A stretch of DNA of 64,000 bases from Paraburkholderia agricolaris (GTDB taxonomy: Bacteria; Pseudomonadota; Gammaproteobacteria; Burkholderiales; Burkholderiaceae): assembly GCF_009455635.1 (NCBI RefSeq), contig NZ_QPER01000001.1, positions 1,302,001-1,366,000 of the forward strand. Direction: 5' to 3'. The notes beneath the pieces were generated by a model. The model had not been told where the DNA came from and did no database searches. It worked only from the letters and a program-made list of their open reading frames with translations. Shown piece by piece: positions 36,111-44,896 of the stretch (position 1 is its first letter; the number at the start of each line of letters is the position of its first letter). The translations under genes were made by a program, and so were the position numbers.

Positions 36111-37313
36111 ATGGACATTCGCTCTCGCTTTGGCTTACGCCCTGTCATCAATGCTTCGGGCACGATGACGAGTCTTGGCGCGTCCAGTGTCAGTGCACCG
36201 GTGATCGACGCGGTGGCACAAGTGCTGCCGCAATTCGTCGAGATCGACGATCTGCAGCGTCGCGCCTCGGCGGCGATTGCCGCTGCATGCGGTAGCGAAG
36301 CCGGCTATATCACCGCGTCGTGCTCGGCGGCGATCACGCTTTCCATCGCCGCGATCATGACGGGCGACGACCCCGGCCTGATCGAACGGCTACCCGACAC
36401 GAGCGCCATGCCGCGCAATGAAGTTGTGATTCAAACCGGCCACCTCGTCAATTATGGCGCACCGGTGGACCAGGCGATCCGTCTGTCCGGCGCGCGGGTC
36501 GTGCCGGTGGGGGCGTCGACCGAGGCGCACGGCTATCAACTGAATACCGCCATCACTGAACGCACCGCCGCGGCGCTTTATGTGGTTTCGCATCATACGG
36601 TGCAATTCGGCATGATCCCGCTCGAAGAATTCATTGCCGTCGCGCATGCGAAGGGCGTGCCCGTGATCGTCGACGCGGCTTCCGAATACGACCTCAAGCG
36701 TTTCATTGCAGCAGGCGCTGATTTCGCGCTCTACTCGGCGCACAAATTTCTCGGTGGACTGACCGCGGGTATTGTCGCGGGCAAGAAAGCGCTGGTACGT
36801 GCCGCCTATTTCCAGAATGGCGGTATTGGCCGCGGCATGAAGGTCGGCAAGGAGGGTATCGTGGGCGCAATCGCCGCGCTCGAACAATGGCAGCGGCGCG
36901 ACCCTGTCGCGGTTCGCGCCCGCGAACGCGGCTACCTCACGCTGTGGCGTGAAACCTTAAATCGCTGCGACGGTGTATGGGCGGAAATCGATGCCGACCC
37001 GACCGGCAATCCGCTCGACCGCCTGAAACTGCATATCGATCCCGCGCAAGCTCGCATTACCGCGTGGGATCTCGCCGATGCGCTCGCGCGGCCGCCCGAA
37101 GGCCAGGTGCCGGTGATCGTGCGCGATCACGAAGCCGAACTGCATTTCTTTTTCCTCGATCCGTGCAATCTGCATCCGGGCGAGGAGCAGATCGTACTGG
37201 CGCGGCTTACCGCCGAACTCGAGCGCGCGCGGCAGTCGCCTGAACCGGTCGTCACACCGTTCTATCTGCGCGACGCACGCCGCATTGCCGCGCGCCGGAA
37301 CTGGCCTGACTGA
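36111..37313 (+). CDS. SelA/DgaE-like PLP-dependent enzyme (aminotransferase class V fold)
   Basis: A 400-residue fold-type I PLP protein. P-V-I-N-A-S-G-T at the N-terminus, a G-Y-I-T-A-S-C-S-A-A-I cofactor loop, V-D-A-A-S-E at the Asp that contacts the pyridine, and S-A-H-K-F-L-G-G with the Schiff-base Lys (about residue 215) match the SelA-like group that includes D-glucosaminate-6-phosphate ammonia-lyase. It lacks the tRNA-binding N-terminal domain of true SelA. With RidA, IclR, a porin and a GntP permease beside it, a catabolic ammonia-lyase or racemase for an amino-sugar acid or D-amino acid is likely by inference. GGAGG precedes the ATG. Confidence 0.82.
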   Translation: MDIRSRFGLRPVINASGTMTSLGASSVSAPVIDAVAQVLPQFVEIDDLQRRASAAIAAACGSEAGYITASCSAAITLSIAAIMTGDDPGLIERLPDTSAMPRNEVVIQTGHLVNYGAPVDQAIRLSGARVVPVGASTEAHGYQLNTAITERTAAALYVVSHHTVQFGMIPLEEFIAVAHAKGVPVIVDAASEYDLKRFIAAGADFALYSAHKFLGGLTAGIVAGKKALVRAAYFQNGGIGRGMKVGKEGIVGAIAALEQWQRRDPVAVRARERGYLTLWRETLNRCDGVWAEIDADPTGNPLDRLKLHIDPAQARITAWDLADALARPPEGQVPVIVRDHEAELHFFFLDPCNLHPGEEQIVLARLTAELERARQSPEPVVTPFYLRDARRIAARRNWPD

Positions 37314-37470
37314 TTTTCCCCGGCCCATATCGATTCATCGATGACCGTTGTTTGACCGTAGCACCGGATCGCGACCCGGTGTCGCTTTGACTTGCCTGCT
37401 AAGTACTACTTATATAGCTGGAACATCGTTGTGTAACCGGCATTTGTCTCTCTTTCGACTTGAGGAAACC

Positions 37471-38589
37471 ATGAAGCACAAACAGATTCTTCGCACAGCC
37501 ATTGCCTTCGCTGCCGCCGGACTTGCTGCACAGGCAGCCCACGCGCAAAGCAGCGTAACGCTGTACGGCATCGTCGATGCTGGCTTTACCTTCACCAATA
37601 ACCAGAAGGGCGAGAAGGCGTATCAGGCGACCCAGGGCAATGTGCAGGGCTCGCGCTGGGGCCTGCTCGGCACCGAAGATCTGGGCGGCGGCAACAAGGT
37701 CATGTTCAAGCTCGAGAACGGCTTTAGCCTGGAGAGTGGCGCATCCGGTCAGGGCGGCCGCATGTTCGGCCGTAGCGCATGGGTGGCGCTCTCCAACAAC
37801 ACGGCGGGTACGATCACGCTCGGCCGTCAGTACAACAGCGTGCAGGACTATCTGTCGAACATGCAGATCAATGGCATTGGCGCGATGAGTCAGTACGGCA
37901 ACGCGATCTACGACAACGACGATATCAACAATACGTACCGCACCGATAACGCGATCAAGTACACCACGCCGACCTATGCAGGGTTTACCGCGAACGCAAT
38001 GTACGCGTTCTCGAATACGGCGGGCCAGTTCGCCAACAATCGTGCATGGAGCGTCGGCGCCGACTACGTGAATGGTCCGCTGCATCTCGACGCGGCCTAC
38101 TCGCTGGTCAATCAGCCGGCTAGCAATACCGCGGGCGCGGCGCCGTCGGACAACTACTACGGCACCGGCTCGTCGATCATTAGCGGCGTACAGCGCAACC
38201 AGGTGTGGGGCGCGGGCGGCTCGTACGTGTTCGGCCCGGCAACCGTCCTGCTGCTATACACGAACTCGCAATTCCAGTTGCTCAACGGCGGCAGCCTGCA
38301 TTTCGCCAACTATGAAGCCGCGGTGAAGTATCAGCTCACACCGGCCGCGCTGCTCGCGCTGGGTTATATCTACACGACGCAGAACGCCAGCGGCACCACG
38401 GCCACCAATGCGCACTACAACCAGTTGAGCCTGGGCGGCGAGTACTTCCTATCGAAGACCACCGACCTCTACCTGAACGGCATCTACCAACGTGGCTCCG
38501 GTTCGCACGCATGGGTCGAAGGCATTTCGAATCCGTCGAGCAACAACGGCCAGTTCGTGACCGTCGCCGGCATCCGCCACAAGTTCTAA
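37471..38589 (+). CDS. OmpC-type general porin of Burkholderiaceae
   Basis: A 372-residue outer-membrane trimeric beta-barrel. The ATG at 37471 follows TGAGGAAACC and starts a Sec signal ending A-H-A-Q (cut before Q-S-S). The mature protein begins S-S-V-T-L-Y-G-I-V-D-A-G, and ends in Phe (I-R-H-K-F), the usual signals of Neisserial/Burkholderia porins. It lies between the SelA-like enzyme and the GntP permease on the same strand, so it may feed that pathway's substrate through the outer membrane. Confidence 0.93.
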   Translation: MKHKQILRTAIAFAAAGLAAQAAHAQSSVTLYGIVDAGFTFTNNQKGEKAYQATQGNVQGSRWGLLGTEDLGGGNKVMFKLENGFSLESGASGQGGRMFGRSAWVALSNNTAGTITLGRQYNSVQDYLSNMQINGIGAMSQYGNAIYDNDDINNTYRTDNAIKYTTPTYAGFTANAMYAFSNTAGQFANNRAWSVGADYVNGPLHLDAAYSLVNQPASNTAGAAPSDNYYGTGSSIISGVQRNQVWGAGGSYVFGPATVLLLYTNSQFQLLNGGSLHFANYEAAVKYQLTPAALLALGYIYTTQNASGTTATNAHYNQLSLGGEYFLSKTTDLYLNGIYQRGSGSHAWVEGISNPSSNNGQFVTVAGIRHKF

Positions 38590-38598
38590 GTCCGCCGC

Positions 38599-38647
38599 CC
38601 GCGCCGCTGCTCATACAACATTCCGCTTAACGGAAGCCGCGGCGCGG
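38599..38647 (+). other. Nested hairpins between porin and permease genes
   Basis: Outer arms CCGCGCCGC (38599-38607) and GCGGCGCGG (38639-38647) are exact complements. They enclose a smaller TTCCG-CTTAA-CGGAA stem (38621-38635). No T-run follows, so the structure may set relative mRNA levels of porin and permease (partial termination or a 3' stability element). Confidence 0.5.
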
Positions 38648-38669
38648 ATCTATCTCTTCAGGAGCACCT

Positions 38670-40040
38670 ATGGCGACCGTTCAAGGAAGTCTGTTACTCG
38701 TCTATGCATTGATTGCCATCATCGCGCTGGTCGTGCTGATCGCGCGCTTCAAGATGAATCCGTTCATCACGTTGATGATGGTGTCGGTAGCGTTGGCGCT
38801 TGCCGTCGGCATGCCGGCGACGTCGATTCTCAAGTCGTTCGAAACCGGTGTGGGTGGCACGCTCGGCCACATTGCCATCGTGGTCGGGCTCGGTACGATG
38901 CTCGGCAAGATGATGGCCGAGTCGGGCGGCGCGGAGCGTATCGCGCGTACGCTGATCGACCTGTTCGGGCCGAAGAATGTGCATTGGGCGATGATGTGCA
39001 TCGCGTTCCTCGTCGGTCTGCCGGTGTTTTTCGAAGTCGGTTTCGTGCTGCTGATTCCGATCGCGTTCAACGTGGCGCAGCGAACCGGCACGTCGATGAT
39101 ACGCGTCGGTATTCCGATGGTGGCGGGTTTGTCCGTCGTGCACGGTCTGATTCCGCCGCACCCGGCTGCGCTGCTCGCGGTCACGGCGTACAACGCGGAT
39201 ATCGGTCATACGATTTTCTACGCATTGATCGTCGGCATTCCGACCGCTGCCGTTGCGGGTCCGCTGTTCTCCAGACTGATCGCGCGTTTTGTCGTGCTGG
39301 ACGGCGTCAATCCGATGGCGCAGCAGTTCATCGAACAGGATGCGAAGCGCTCGCAGCAGGAACTGCCGGGTTTCGGCATCACGCTGCTGACGGTACTGTT
39401 GCCGGTGTTGTTGATGCTGGTCGGCAGCTGGGCCGATCTGATCGTGCCGGCCAAATCGTCGTTGAACAATGCACTGCGTCTGATCGGCCATCCGGATATG
39501 GCGCTGTTGCTGGCCGTGCTGTTGAGCTTCTACACGTTCGGCAAGTCGCGCGGCTTTAACCGTGAGCAGATTCTCAAGTTCACCAACGAGTGTCTTGCGC
39601 CGACCGCGAGTATCACGCTGGTGGTGGGAGCGGGCGCGGGTTTCGGACGCATCCTGATCGACAGTGGCGCATCGAAGGCGATCGTCGATGTCGCGACAGG
39701 CGCGCACGTGCCGCTGCTGATTCTCGCGTGGCTGGTGGCGGCGTTGATTCGCGTGGCGACCGGTTCGGCAACTGTCGCAATGGCGACAGCGGCCGGCATC
39801 ATCGCACCGATTGCCGCAGCGGCGGCGGGTACGGTGGGCGGTGTGCGGCCCGAGTTGCTGGTGCTGGCCACGGGTGCAGGTTCGCTGATCCTGTCGCACG
39901 TGAACGACGGCGGTTTCTGGCTCGTGAAGGAGTACTTCGGCATGACAGTGCCGCAAACCTTCAAGACGTGGACCGTCTGCGAAACGATTATTTCGGTGAC
40001 GGCGTTGGTGTTGACGTTGGGCCTTTCGACCGTGATTTGA
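38670..40040 (+). CDS. GntP-family (gluconate:H+ symporter-like) permease
   Basis: A 456-residue inner-membrane carrier with about 12-14 hydrophobic helices. The family stretches G-L-G-T-M-L-G-K-M-M-A-E-S-G-G-A, P-V-F-F-E-V-G-F-V-L-L and H-G-L-I-P-P-H-P-A are those of GntP proteins, which import gluconate, fructuronate or D-serine. AGGAG lies seven bases before the ATG. With the SelA-like enzyme upstream, an aminated sugar acid or D-amino acid is a reasonable substrate guess. Confidence 0.9.
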   Translation: MATVQGSLLLVYALIAIIALVVLIARFKMNPFITLMMVSVALALAVGMPATSILKSFETGVGGTLGHIAIVVGLGTMLGKMMAESGGAERIARTLIDLFGPKNVHWAMMCIAFLVGLPVFFEVGFVLLIPIAFNVAQRTGTSMIRVGIPMVAGLSVVHGLIPPHPAALLAVTAYNADIGHTIFYALIVGIPTAAVAGPLFSRLIARFVVLDGVNPMAQQFIEQDAKRSQQELPGFGITLLTVLLPVLLMLVGSWADLIVPAKSSLNNALRLIGHPDMALLLAVLLSFYTFGKSRGFNREQILKFTNECLAPTASITLVVGAGAGFGRILIDSGASKAIVDVATGAHVPLLILAWLVAALIRVATGSATVAMATAAGIIAPIAAAAAGTVGGVRPELLVLATGAGSLILSHVNDGGFWLVKEYFGMTVPQTFKTWTVCETIISVTALVLTLGLSTVI

Positions 40041-40053
40041 ACGGGGAGTCTTG

Positions 40054-40082
40054 TCGCGGCGCGTCTTGAGGACGCGCCGCGA
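40054..40082. terminator. 12-bp hairpin between convergent genes
   Basis: TCGCGGCGCGTC (40054-40065), loop TTGAG and GACGCGCCGCGA (40071-40082) form a perfect 12-bp stem in the 48-bp gap between the permease gene and the convergent hydrolase gene. T-richness on either side is modest, but position and stem favour a bidirectional terminator. Confidence 0.7.
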
Positions 40083-40088
40083 TTCTGT

Positions 40089-40919
40089 TCAGCGCTGCCG
40101 CGAGATAAAGGCCGCAATCGCATCATTCAGCGCGTCCGGCGCGTCGCGATGCGGCGAGTGTCCGCAGGCATCGAGCTTCATCAGTTGCGCATGCGGCACG
40201 CGCTCGCCAATCGTATCGATCTGGGCCATCGTGCCGTAGTTGTCGTCGTGGCCTTGTACCGCGAGCAGAGGCTGCTTGATCGAATCCAGTTCATCGACAA
40301 TGCGCCATTCCCTGAACGCCGGATTCAACCAGATATCGTTCCAGCCATAGAACGCGGAATCGACATCGGCATGATAGCGGCTGAGCTTGCCGCGCAGATC
40401 CGTGGTTTCGTAAAGCTGTCTGGTTTGCGCGATGCTCTCCACCGAAATGTCTTCGACGAATACATGCGGGGCGATGGCAACCGCGCCGGCCAATTCATCC
40501 GGGTGCAGCGCCGCATAGAGCAGCGTGATCGAGCCGCCGTCGCTATGACCGATCAACCACATGCGTTTGCGTTCCTGCGCGCCGATATCGAGCGCATCGA
40601 ATAATGCGGGCAGGATATCGCGCGCCTGCGCGGTCATGAAATCGACCGGCCATTTGATCTCCTGCACGCGCGGTGTGGACAAGCCATAACCGGGCCGGGA
40701 ATAGACGAGGCCACGCATGCCGAGCCGCTCGCACAAGGCTTGCGGCCAGTCGCGCCACATCGCAATCGATCCAAGTCCTTCATGCAGGAATACGGCGATG
40801 GGTGCATGGGCTGCGGCCTGATTCACCCAACGGTACTCGATGCGCAACGACCCATGCGATGGCGTGGCGGCCAGTTCCGCAAAGTTGCTGGCCGAGGTCG
40901 CGGTTAAGGGGTTCTGCAT
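40089..40919 (-). CDS. Alpha/beta hydrolase of the box cluster
   Basis: A 276-residue alpha/beta-hydrolase-fold enzyme. The oxyanion region is F-L-H-E-G-L-G-S, the nucleophile elbow is G-H-S-D-G-G (about residue 119) and the catalytic His lies in C-G-H-S-P-H near residue 257. It starts 8 bases after the benzoate-CoA ligase gene and is the last gene of the boxD operon. Similar hydrolases accompany box clusters, perhaps clearing a dead-end CoA ester or lactone; the exact substrate is unknown. Confidence 0.85.
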   Translation of the reverse strand: MQNPLTATSASNFAELAATPSHGSLRIEYRWVNQAAAHAPIAVFLHEGLGSIAMWRDWPQALCERLGMRGLVYSRPGYGLSTPRVQEIKWPVDFMTAQARDILPALFDALDIGAQERKRMWLIGHSDGGSITLLYAALHPDELAGAVAIAPHVFVEDISVESIAQTRQLYETTDLRGKLSRYHADVDSAFYGWNDIWLNPAFREWRIVDELDSIKQPLLAVQGHDDNYGTMAQIDTIGERVPHAQLMKLDACGHSPHRDAPDALNDAIAAFISRQR

Positions 40920-40927
40920 GGATCACC

Positions 40928-42517
40928 TTATGACTGTTCGCGCAATTTGAAGCGTTGAATCTTGCCGGTAGCGGTTTTCGGCAAATCGTCGACGAACAGG
41001 ATATCGCGCGGGTACTTATGCGGCGCGAGCCGTTCCTTGACGAAAGCCTTCAATTCATCCGCGAGTATCTCAGACGGCACGAATTCACGCTTCAACACCA
41101 CGAACGCGCGAGTCTTGACGAGGCCACCGTGATCGACGCCAACCACGGCCGCTTCCAGCACGGCGTTGTGCTGCATCAGAACCATTTCCACTTCGACGGG
41201 CGAGACATACTGGCCGCTCACTTTCAGCATGTCGTCGCTACGGCCCGCATATACGTAGCAGCCGTTCGCAAGCCGGCGGTATTTGTCGCCGCTTCGAATC
41301 CACTCGCCGAGGAACGTGGCACGCGATTTCTCGCGATTGCTCCAGTACATGAGTGCGGCGCTCGGTCCTTTGATATACAGGTCACCGACTTCGCCGTCGG
41401 GCACGGCAAGACCGGCTTCGTCACGCAGTTCAACTTCATAGCCGGGCACAGGGCGGCCCGTGGTGCCGTATTCGACAGCCCCCGCGCGATTCGACAGGAA
41501 GATATGCAGCATCTCGGTCGAGCCGATGCCGTCAAGAATCTCGCAGCCGAAGTGGGCGGTAAAACGCTCACCGATTTCGCGCGGCAAGGCTTCGCCCGCG
41601 GACGTGCATACGCGCATCGCGACGTCGGCACGTGCGGGCAGGTTGGGCGAGACGAGCATGCTGGCGTAGAGCGTCGGCACGCCGTAGAAAACGCTCGGGC
41701 GATACCGCACGAGGCGTGTGAAAATCGCATCCGCGGTGGGGCGCTCGGCCATCAGCACGGCCGTGGCGCCGACCGAGAGCGGGAATGTGAGGCCGTTGCC
41801 CAGACCGTACGCGAAGAACAATTTGGCCGCGGAGAAAACCACGTCGCTTTCAACGATGCCGAGAACCGGTTTTGCGTACAACTCAGCGGTCCAGTACAGA
41901 TTCGCATGCGTGTGGACCGTGCCTTTCGGCTTACCGGTCGAGCCTGACGAGTACAGCCAGAACGCGATATCGTCGCAACCGGTCGTGCATCCTTTGCTAG
42001 CCGGAGCAGCCACGTCGATCAGATCTTTGAGGCATGGTGTGGCTAAGGATTCGCTCTCGGGCTGTGAGACGATCAACTGGCAACCGTCGTGTTCGGCCGT
42101 ATCGAGCGCCTGAATGACAGTCGGCAGCAACGCGCCCGACGCGATCACGGCGCGCGCGTGACTGTGCGTCAGCATATACACGTAGTCGGCAGCGGTGAGC
42201 AGCGTGTTCGCAACGACCGGGACCACGCCCGCATAGAGCGCGCCGAGAAACGCGATCGGCAGTTCGACGGTATCGAGCATCACCAGCAGCACGCGCTCTT
42301 CCGGATGCACGCCGAGCGTGCGCAATGCGCTCGCGAAACGCCGGGCCCGGTCCTCGAGTTCGCCGTAGGTGATGATGCCGGTGTCGTCGATATAAGCGGT
42401 CTTGCCGGCGCGCGATTGATTCAATCGAAACAGGTAGGCCGCGAAATTGAATACCGCGGGCGGCGGTTCGGCCGTCACGGCGGGCTGACGCGCAGCCGGT
42501 TCCAGCAGGGCTTCCAT
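40928..42517 (-). CDS. bclA: Benzoate-CoA ligase
   Basis: A 529-residue ANL-superfamily ligase that makes benzoyl-CoA from benzoate, ATP and CoA. Motifs: Y-S-S-G-S-T-G-K-P-K-G (about residue 180, P-loop), G-I-G-S-T-E-M (A5), S-G-D-K-Y-R (A7-A8 region) and the C-terminal T-G-K-I-Q-R with the catalytic Lys. Length and the first residues (F-N-F-A-A-Y-L-F) match benzoate-CoA ligases. It is third in the operon DUF4863-boxD-bclA-hydrolase and supplies substrate for BoxAB. Confidence 0.93.
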   Translation of the reverse strand: MEALLEPAARQPAVTAEPPPAVFNFAAYLFRLNQSRAGKTAYIDDTGIITYGELEDRARRFASALRTLGVHPEERVLLVMLDTVELPIAFLGALYAGVVPVVANTLLTAADYVYMLTHSHARAVIASGALLPTVIQALDTAEHDGCQLIVSQPESESLATPCLKDLIDVAAPASKGCTTGCDDIAFWLYSSGSTGKPKGTVHTHANLYWTAELYAKPVLGIVESDVVFSAAKLFFAYGLGNGLTFPLSVGATAVLMAERPTADAIFTRLVRYRPSVFYGVPTLYASMLVSPNLPARADVAMRVCTSAGEALPREIGERFTAHFGCEILDGIGSTEMLHIFLSNRAGAVEYGTTGRPVPGYEVELRDEAGLAVPDGEVGDLYIKGPSAALMYWSNREKSRATFLGEWIRSGDKYRRLANGCYVYAGRSDDMLKVSGQYVSPVEVEMVLMQHNAVLEAAVVGVDHGGLVKTRAFVVLKREFVPSEILADELKAFVKERLAPHKYPRDILFVDDLPKTATGKIQRFKLREQS

Positions 42518-42625
42518 ATGTCTCCTCCAACGGGTGGGGGCGGTCCGGCGGTTATGTGCTCATGATCCACGCGATGCTTACTGTGTGATTGCTTCCTTCC
42601 TTGCTTCGTGCCTGACTTGTGCGCG

Positions 42626-44224
42626 CTATGCCGCGGGCAAATGCGTGGCTTGCGTCAATGCGTCGAGTGCGGCGCCCGCTGCCTGAACCGCCGAGCGCCT
42701 GTGGTAGAAACCCAAGGCACGCAGGCCGCCGAGTTCTTCGCCGCCACCCGCGCGGCCCGGTCCACCATGCAGCGACATCGGCATCACGTTGCCGTGGCCG
42801 GTCTGGCTCTGTTGAACCGCGGGCGAGATCGCGTGGACACGTCCATGCGAATCGGCGAGTTCCAGTGCGAGCTTGCCAGGATGGGCGTCGTCGTTCGCAT
42901 AGATCGAAGCGACAAGCGAGCCCTGGCCGCGTCGCGCGAGTGCGATTGCGTGCGCTTCCGGGAGAGTTCCGCTTGCTGCCGAAGCGACGCGATACGGCGC
43001 CACGGTTGCGACCGGTCCAAACACTTCGACGTCATGCAGCAGCGTCGCGCTATCGGGATCGTTGACCACGAACAGATGAGGTCCGACGCAAGCCGAAATC
43101 GCTGCATCGGCATCGATAAAGGGTGTCGCCGAGCCGTCGTACGCGAGCACCGCTTCCTCGCGCAACGCGGCGATGCCGGCCAGCACGTTGTCGCGTTGCT
43201 CGCGGCTTACGAGCGAGCCCATTCGCACGGCCTCGTTGCGCGGATTGCCTACCGTGATTTTCGCGAGCTTTGCTTTGAGTGCTTCGAGCACCGCTTCGAG
43301 CGATGCTTCCGGCACGAACGCACGCCGGATCGCCGTGCATTTCTGACCGGACTTCACGGTCATTTCCCGCACCACTTCCTTGATGAACAGTTCGAAGGCG
43401 AGGGTATCGGGTGTCGCATCGGCACAGAGAATCGCGCTGTTAAGACTGTCGGCCTCGACATTCAGCCGTGCGCCGCGTTCGACGAAAGCCGGATGCGCAC
43501 GCAAGGTTGCAGCGGTTTGCGCTGAGCCGGTGAACGACACCACGTCGAAGGCCTGAATCTGCTCGAGCAGACCCGCGGAACTGCCGCAGATAACGGATAG
43601 CGCGCCGGGCGGAAGAATGCCCGCGTCGATCACATCGGCAACCATTCGTTGTGTAAGCCATGCTGTCGCCGTGGCGGGCTTGATGATCACCGGCACGCCG
43701 GATAGCAGAGCCGGCGCTGCCTTCTCCCACAAACCCCACGACGGGAAATTGAACGCGTTGATAAAGAGCGCGACACCACGTGTCGGCGTGAGCACATGCT
43801 GCACGCTGAACGATTGGTCCTTGCTCAGCGATACGGCGTTGCCGTCGCGCAGCGCATGCACGTCGCCGAGCGAGGCGCCGAGTTTCGCGTAGTACGACAG
43901 CGTGAAGATGCCGCCGTCGATGTCGACTGCCGAATCATTGCGCGTGGTGCCCGAGTTCGCGGTTGCGATCGCATAGTAGTCGTCGCGTTTCGTCTGCAGC
44001 AGTTTGACGATTTCGGCGAGGCGGGCGGCGCGCTGCGCATAGGTCAGCGCGCGCAAGGCGGCGCCGCCTTCTTCACGCGCGAAAGCGAATGCATGGGTGA
44101 GATCGAGGCCCTGGCTCGAGACGCGCACGAGCGCTTCGCCGGTGACCGGGTCGGTCAATGTGATGCCGTCGCCGCTGCCCGCGACCCATTGGCCTGCAAC
44201 GTAGTTATTCAATAGTTCGGTCAT
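42626..44224 (-). CDS. boxD: 3,4-dehydroadipyl-CoA semialdehyde dehydrogenase (BoxD)
   Basis: A 532-residue NADP-type aldehyde dehydrogenase that oxidises the semialdehyde released by BoxC. The catalytic Cys is in S-G-Q-K-C-T-A-I (about residue 298), and the general-base Glu lies in N-V-E-A-D-S. The segment I-N-A-F-N-F-P-S-W-G-L-W-E-K and the atypical C-terminus are those of BoxD/PaaZ-like dehydrogenases. It follows the DUF4863 gene by 8 bases and precedes bclA by 108. BoxR probably regulates it. Confidence 0.93.
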   Translation of the reverse strand: MTELLNNYVAGQWVAGSGDGITLTDPVTGEALVRVSSQGLDLTHAFAFAREEGGAALRALTYAQRAARLAEIVKLLQTKRDDYYAIATANSGTTRNDSAVDIDGGIFTLSYYAKLGASLGDVHALRDGNAVSLSKDQSFSVQHVLTPTRGVALFINAFNFPSWGLWEKAAPALLSGVPVIIKPATATAWLTQRMVADVIDAGILPPGALSVICGSSAGLLEQIQAFDVVSFTGSAQTAATLRAHPAFVERGARLNVEADSLNSAILCADATPDTLAFELFIKEVVREMTVKSGQKCTAIRRAFVPEASLEAVLEALKAKLAKITVGNPRNEAVRMGSLVSREQRDNVLAGIAALREEAVLAYDGSATPFIDADAAISACVGPHLFVVNDPDSATLLHDVEVFGPVATVAPYRVASAASGTLPEAHAIALARRGQGSLVASIYANDDAHPGKLALELADSHGRVHAISPAVQQSQTGHGNVMPMSLHGGPGRAGGGEELGGLRALGFYHRRSAVQAAGAALDALTQATHLPAA

Positions 44225-44232
44225 GGCGAGTC

Positions 44233-44712
44233 TCAGGCGGAAGGAGGCGGGGCGGTGAACTCGATCGCGCCTTGCGGCAGCAGATACAGCACCAGCGCCT
44301 GGCCGTCCGCGACGGTCGGGCGATGCGCGCTGCCGGGGCTATACACGCACCAGCCGGCAGGATGACCGTCGAAGGTGGCGCCTTCGGTGAGCGGCATGAT
44401 CAGATCGATTTCGCCGTTCGGGTGAACGTGATGTGGACCGGCAATATCCTTCATATCCACGACGTCCACAGAAAAACCGTGGGTCTCCGGCAGCGCCTTG
44501 AAGATCCGGCCATAGCGAATGCCGCCGCCTTCGCGGTTGCACAACCAGCCTTCGGCCACGCCGGTGCGGCAGGCGTCCGTCAGATTGCGGAAGGTTGCGC
44601 TATCCGCGGGATAGGTGTCGTTGAGCCATGTGGCCAGCGTGCTGTCGAGCGGCCGGCCGGCAAGCTGCTCGGTCACGCCCGCAACCAGGCGTTGGAAGTT
44701 ATGTGGGGACAT
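44233..44712 (-). CDS. DUF4863-type protein of the box cluster (cupin-like)
   Basis: A 159-residue protein that, from memory of box clusters, belongs to the conserved DUF4863 group. The C-terminal half has a cupin-like H-x-H-P-N-G-E-I-D (H-H-V-H-P-N-G-E), suggesting a metal or small-ligand pocket; the N-terminal half is helical. It is the first gene of the minus-strand box operon, directly behind the divergent promoter with boxR. Its role in benzoate breakdown is unknown. Confidence 0.75.
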   Translation of the reverse strand: MSPHNFQRLVAGVTEQLAGRPLDSTLATWLNDTYPADSATFRNLTDACRTGVAEGWLCNREGGGIRYGRIFKALPETHGFSVDVVDMKDIAGPHHVHPNGEIDLIMPLTEGATFDGHPAGWCVYSPGSAHRPTVADGQALVLYLLPQGAIEFTAPPPSA

Positions 44713-44827
44713 GCAAGCCTCCAGATCGACGCGCGTACGCAGGTTAATTCATGCGTGTCGTCGCACCGTTTCCGTAACGCTGCCGAAAAACCTCGGTAGC
44801 GTTTGTTATTGGATCAATATTTGGCGA

Positions 44828-44868
44828 AAATTAACCGTTCACTCTGCACCTGTCAAGCACTATAGTAC
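44828..44868. promoter_or_regulatory. Divergent boxR / boxD promoter region with candidate BoxR operator
   Basis: Plus strand: TTCACT (44838-44843), 17-bp spacer, TATAGT (44861-44866) for boxR. Minus strand: TTGACA (44856-44851), 17-bp spacer, TAATTT (44833-44828) for the boxD operon. GCACTATAGTAC (44857-44868) covers the boxR -10 and borders the boxD -35; a TGCAC is at 44845. The same GCACTAT motif recurs before boxC. Confidence 0.6.
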
Positions 44869-44896
44869 ATGTAACGTATTCAAGAGGCAGTTAAAC

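Noticed and set aside
38694..39956. Antisense open frame (420 codons) opposite the GntP permease
   Set aside because: Its product is an implausible Arg/His/Asp/Gln-rich chain; the permease frame has family motifs and a ribosome site.
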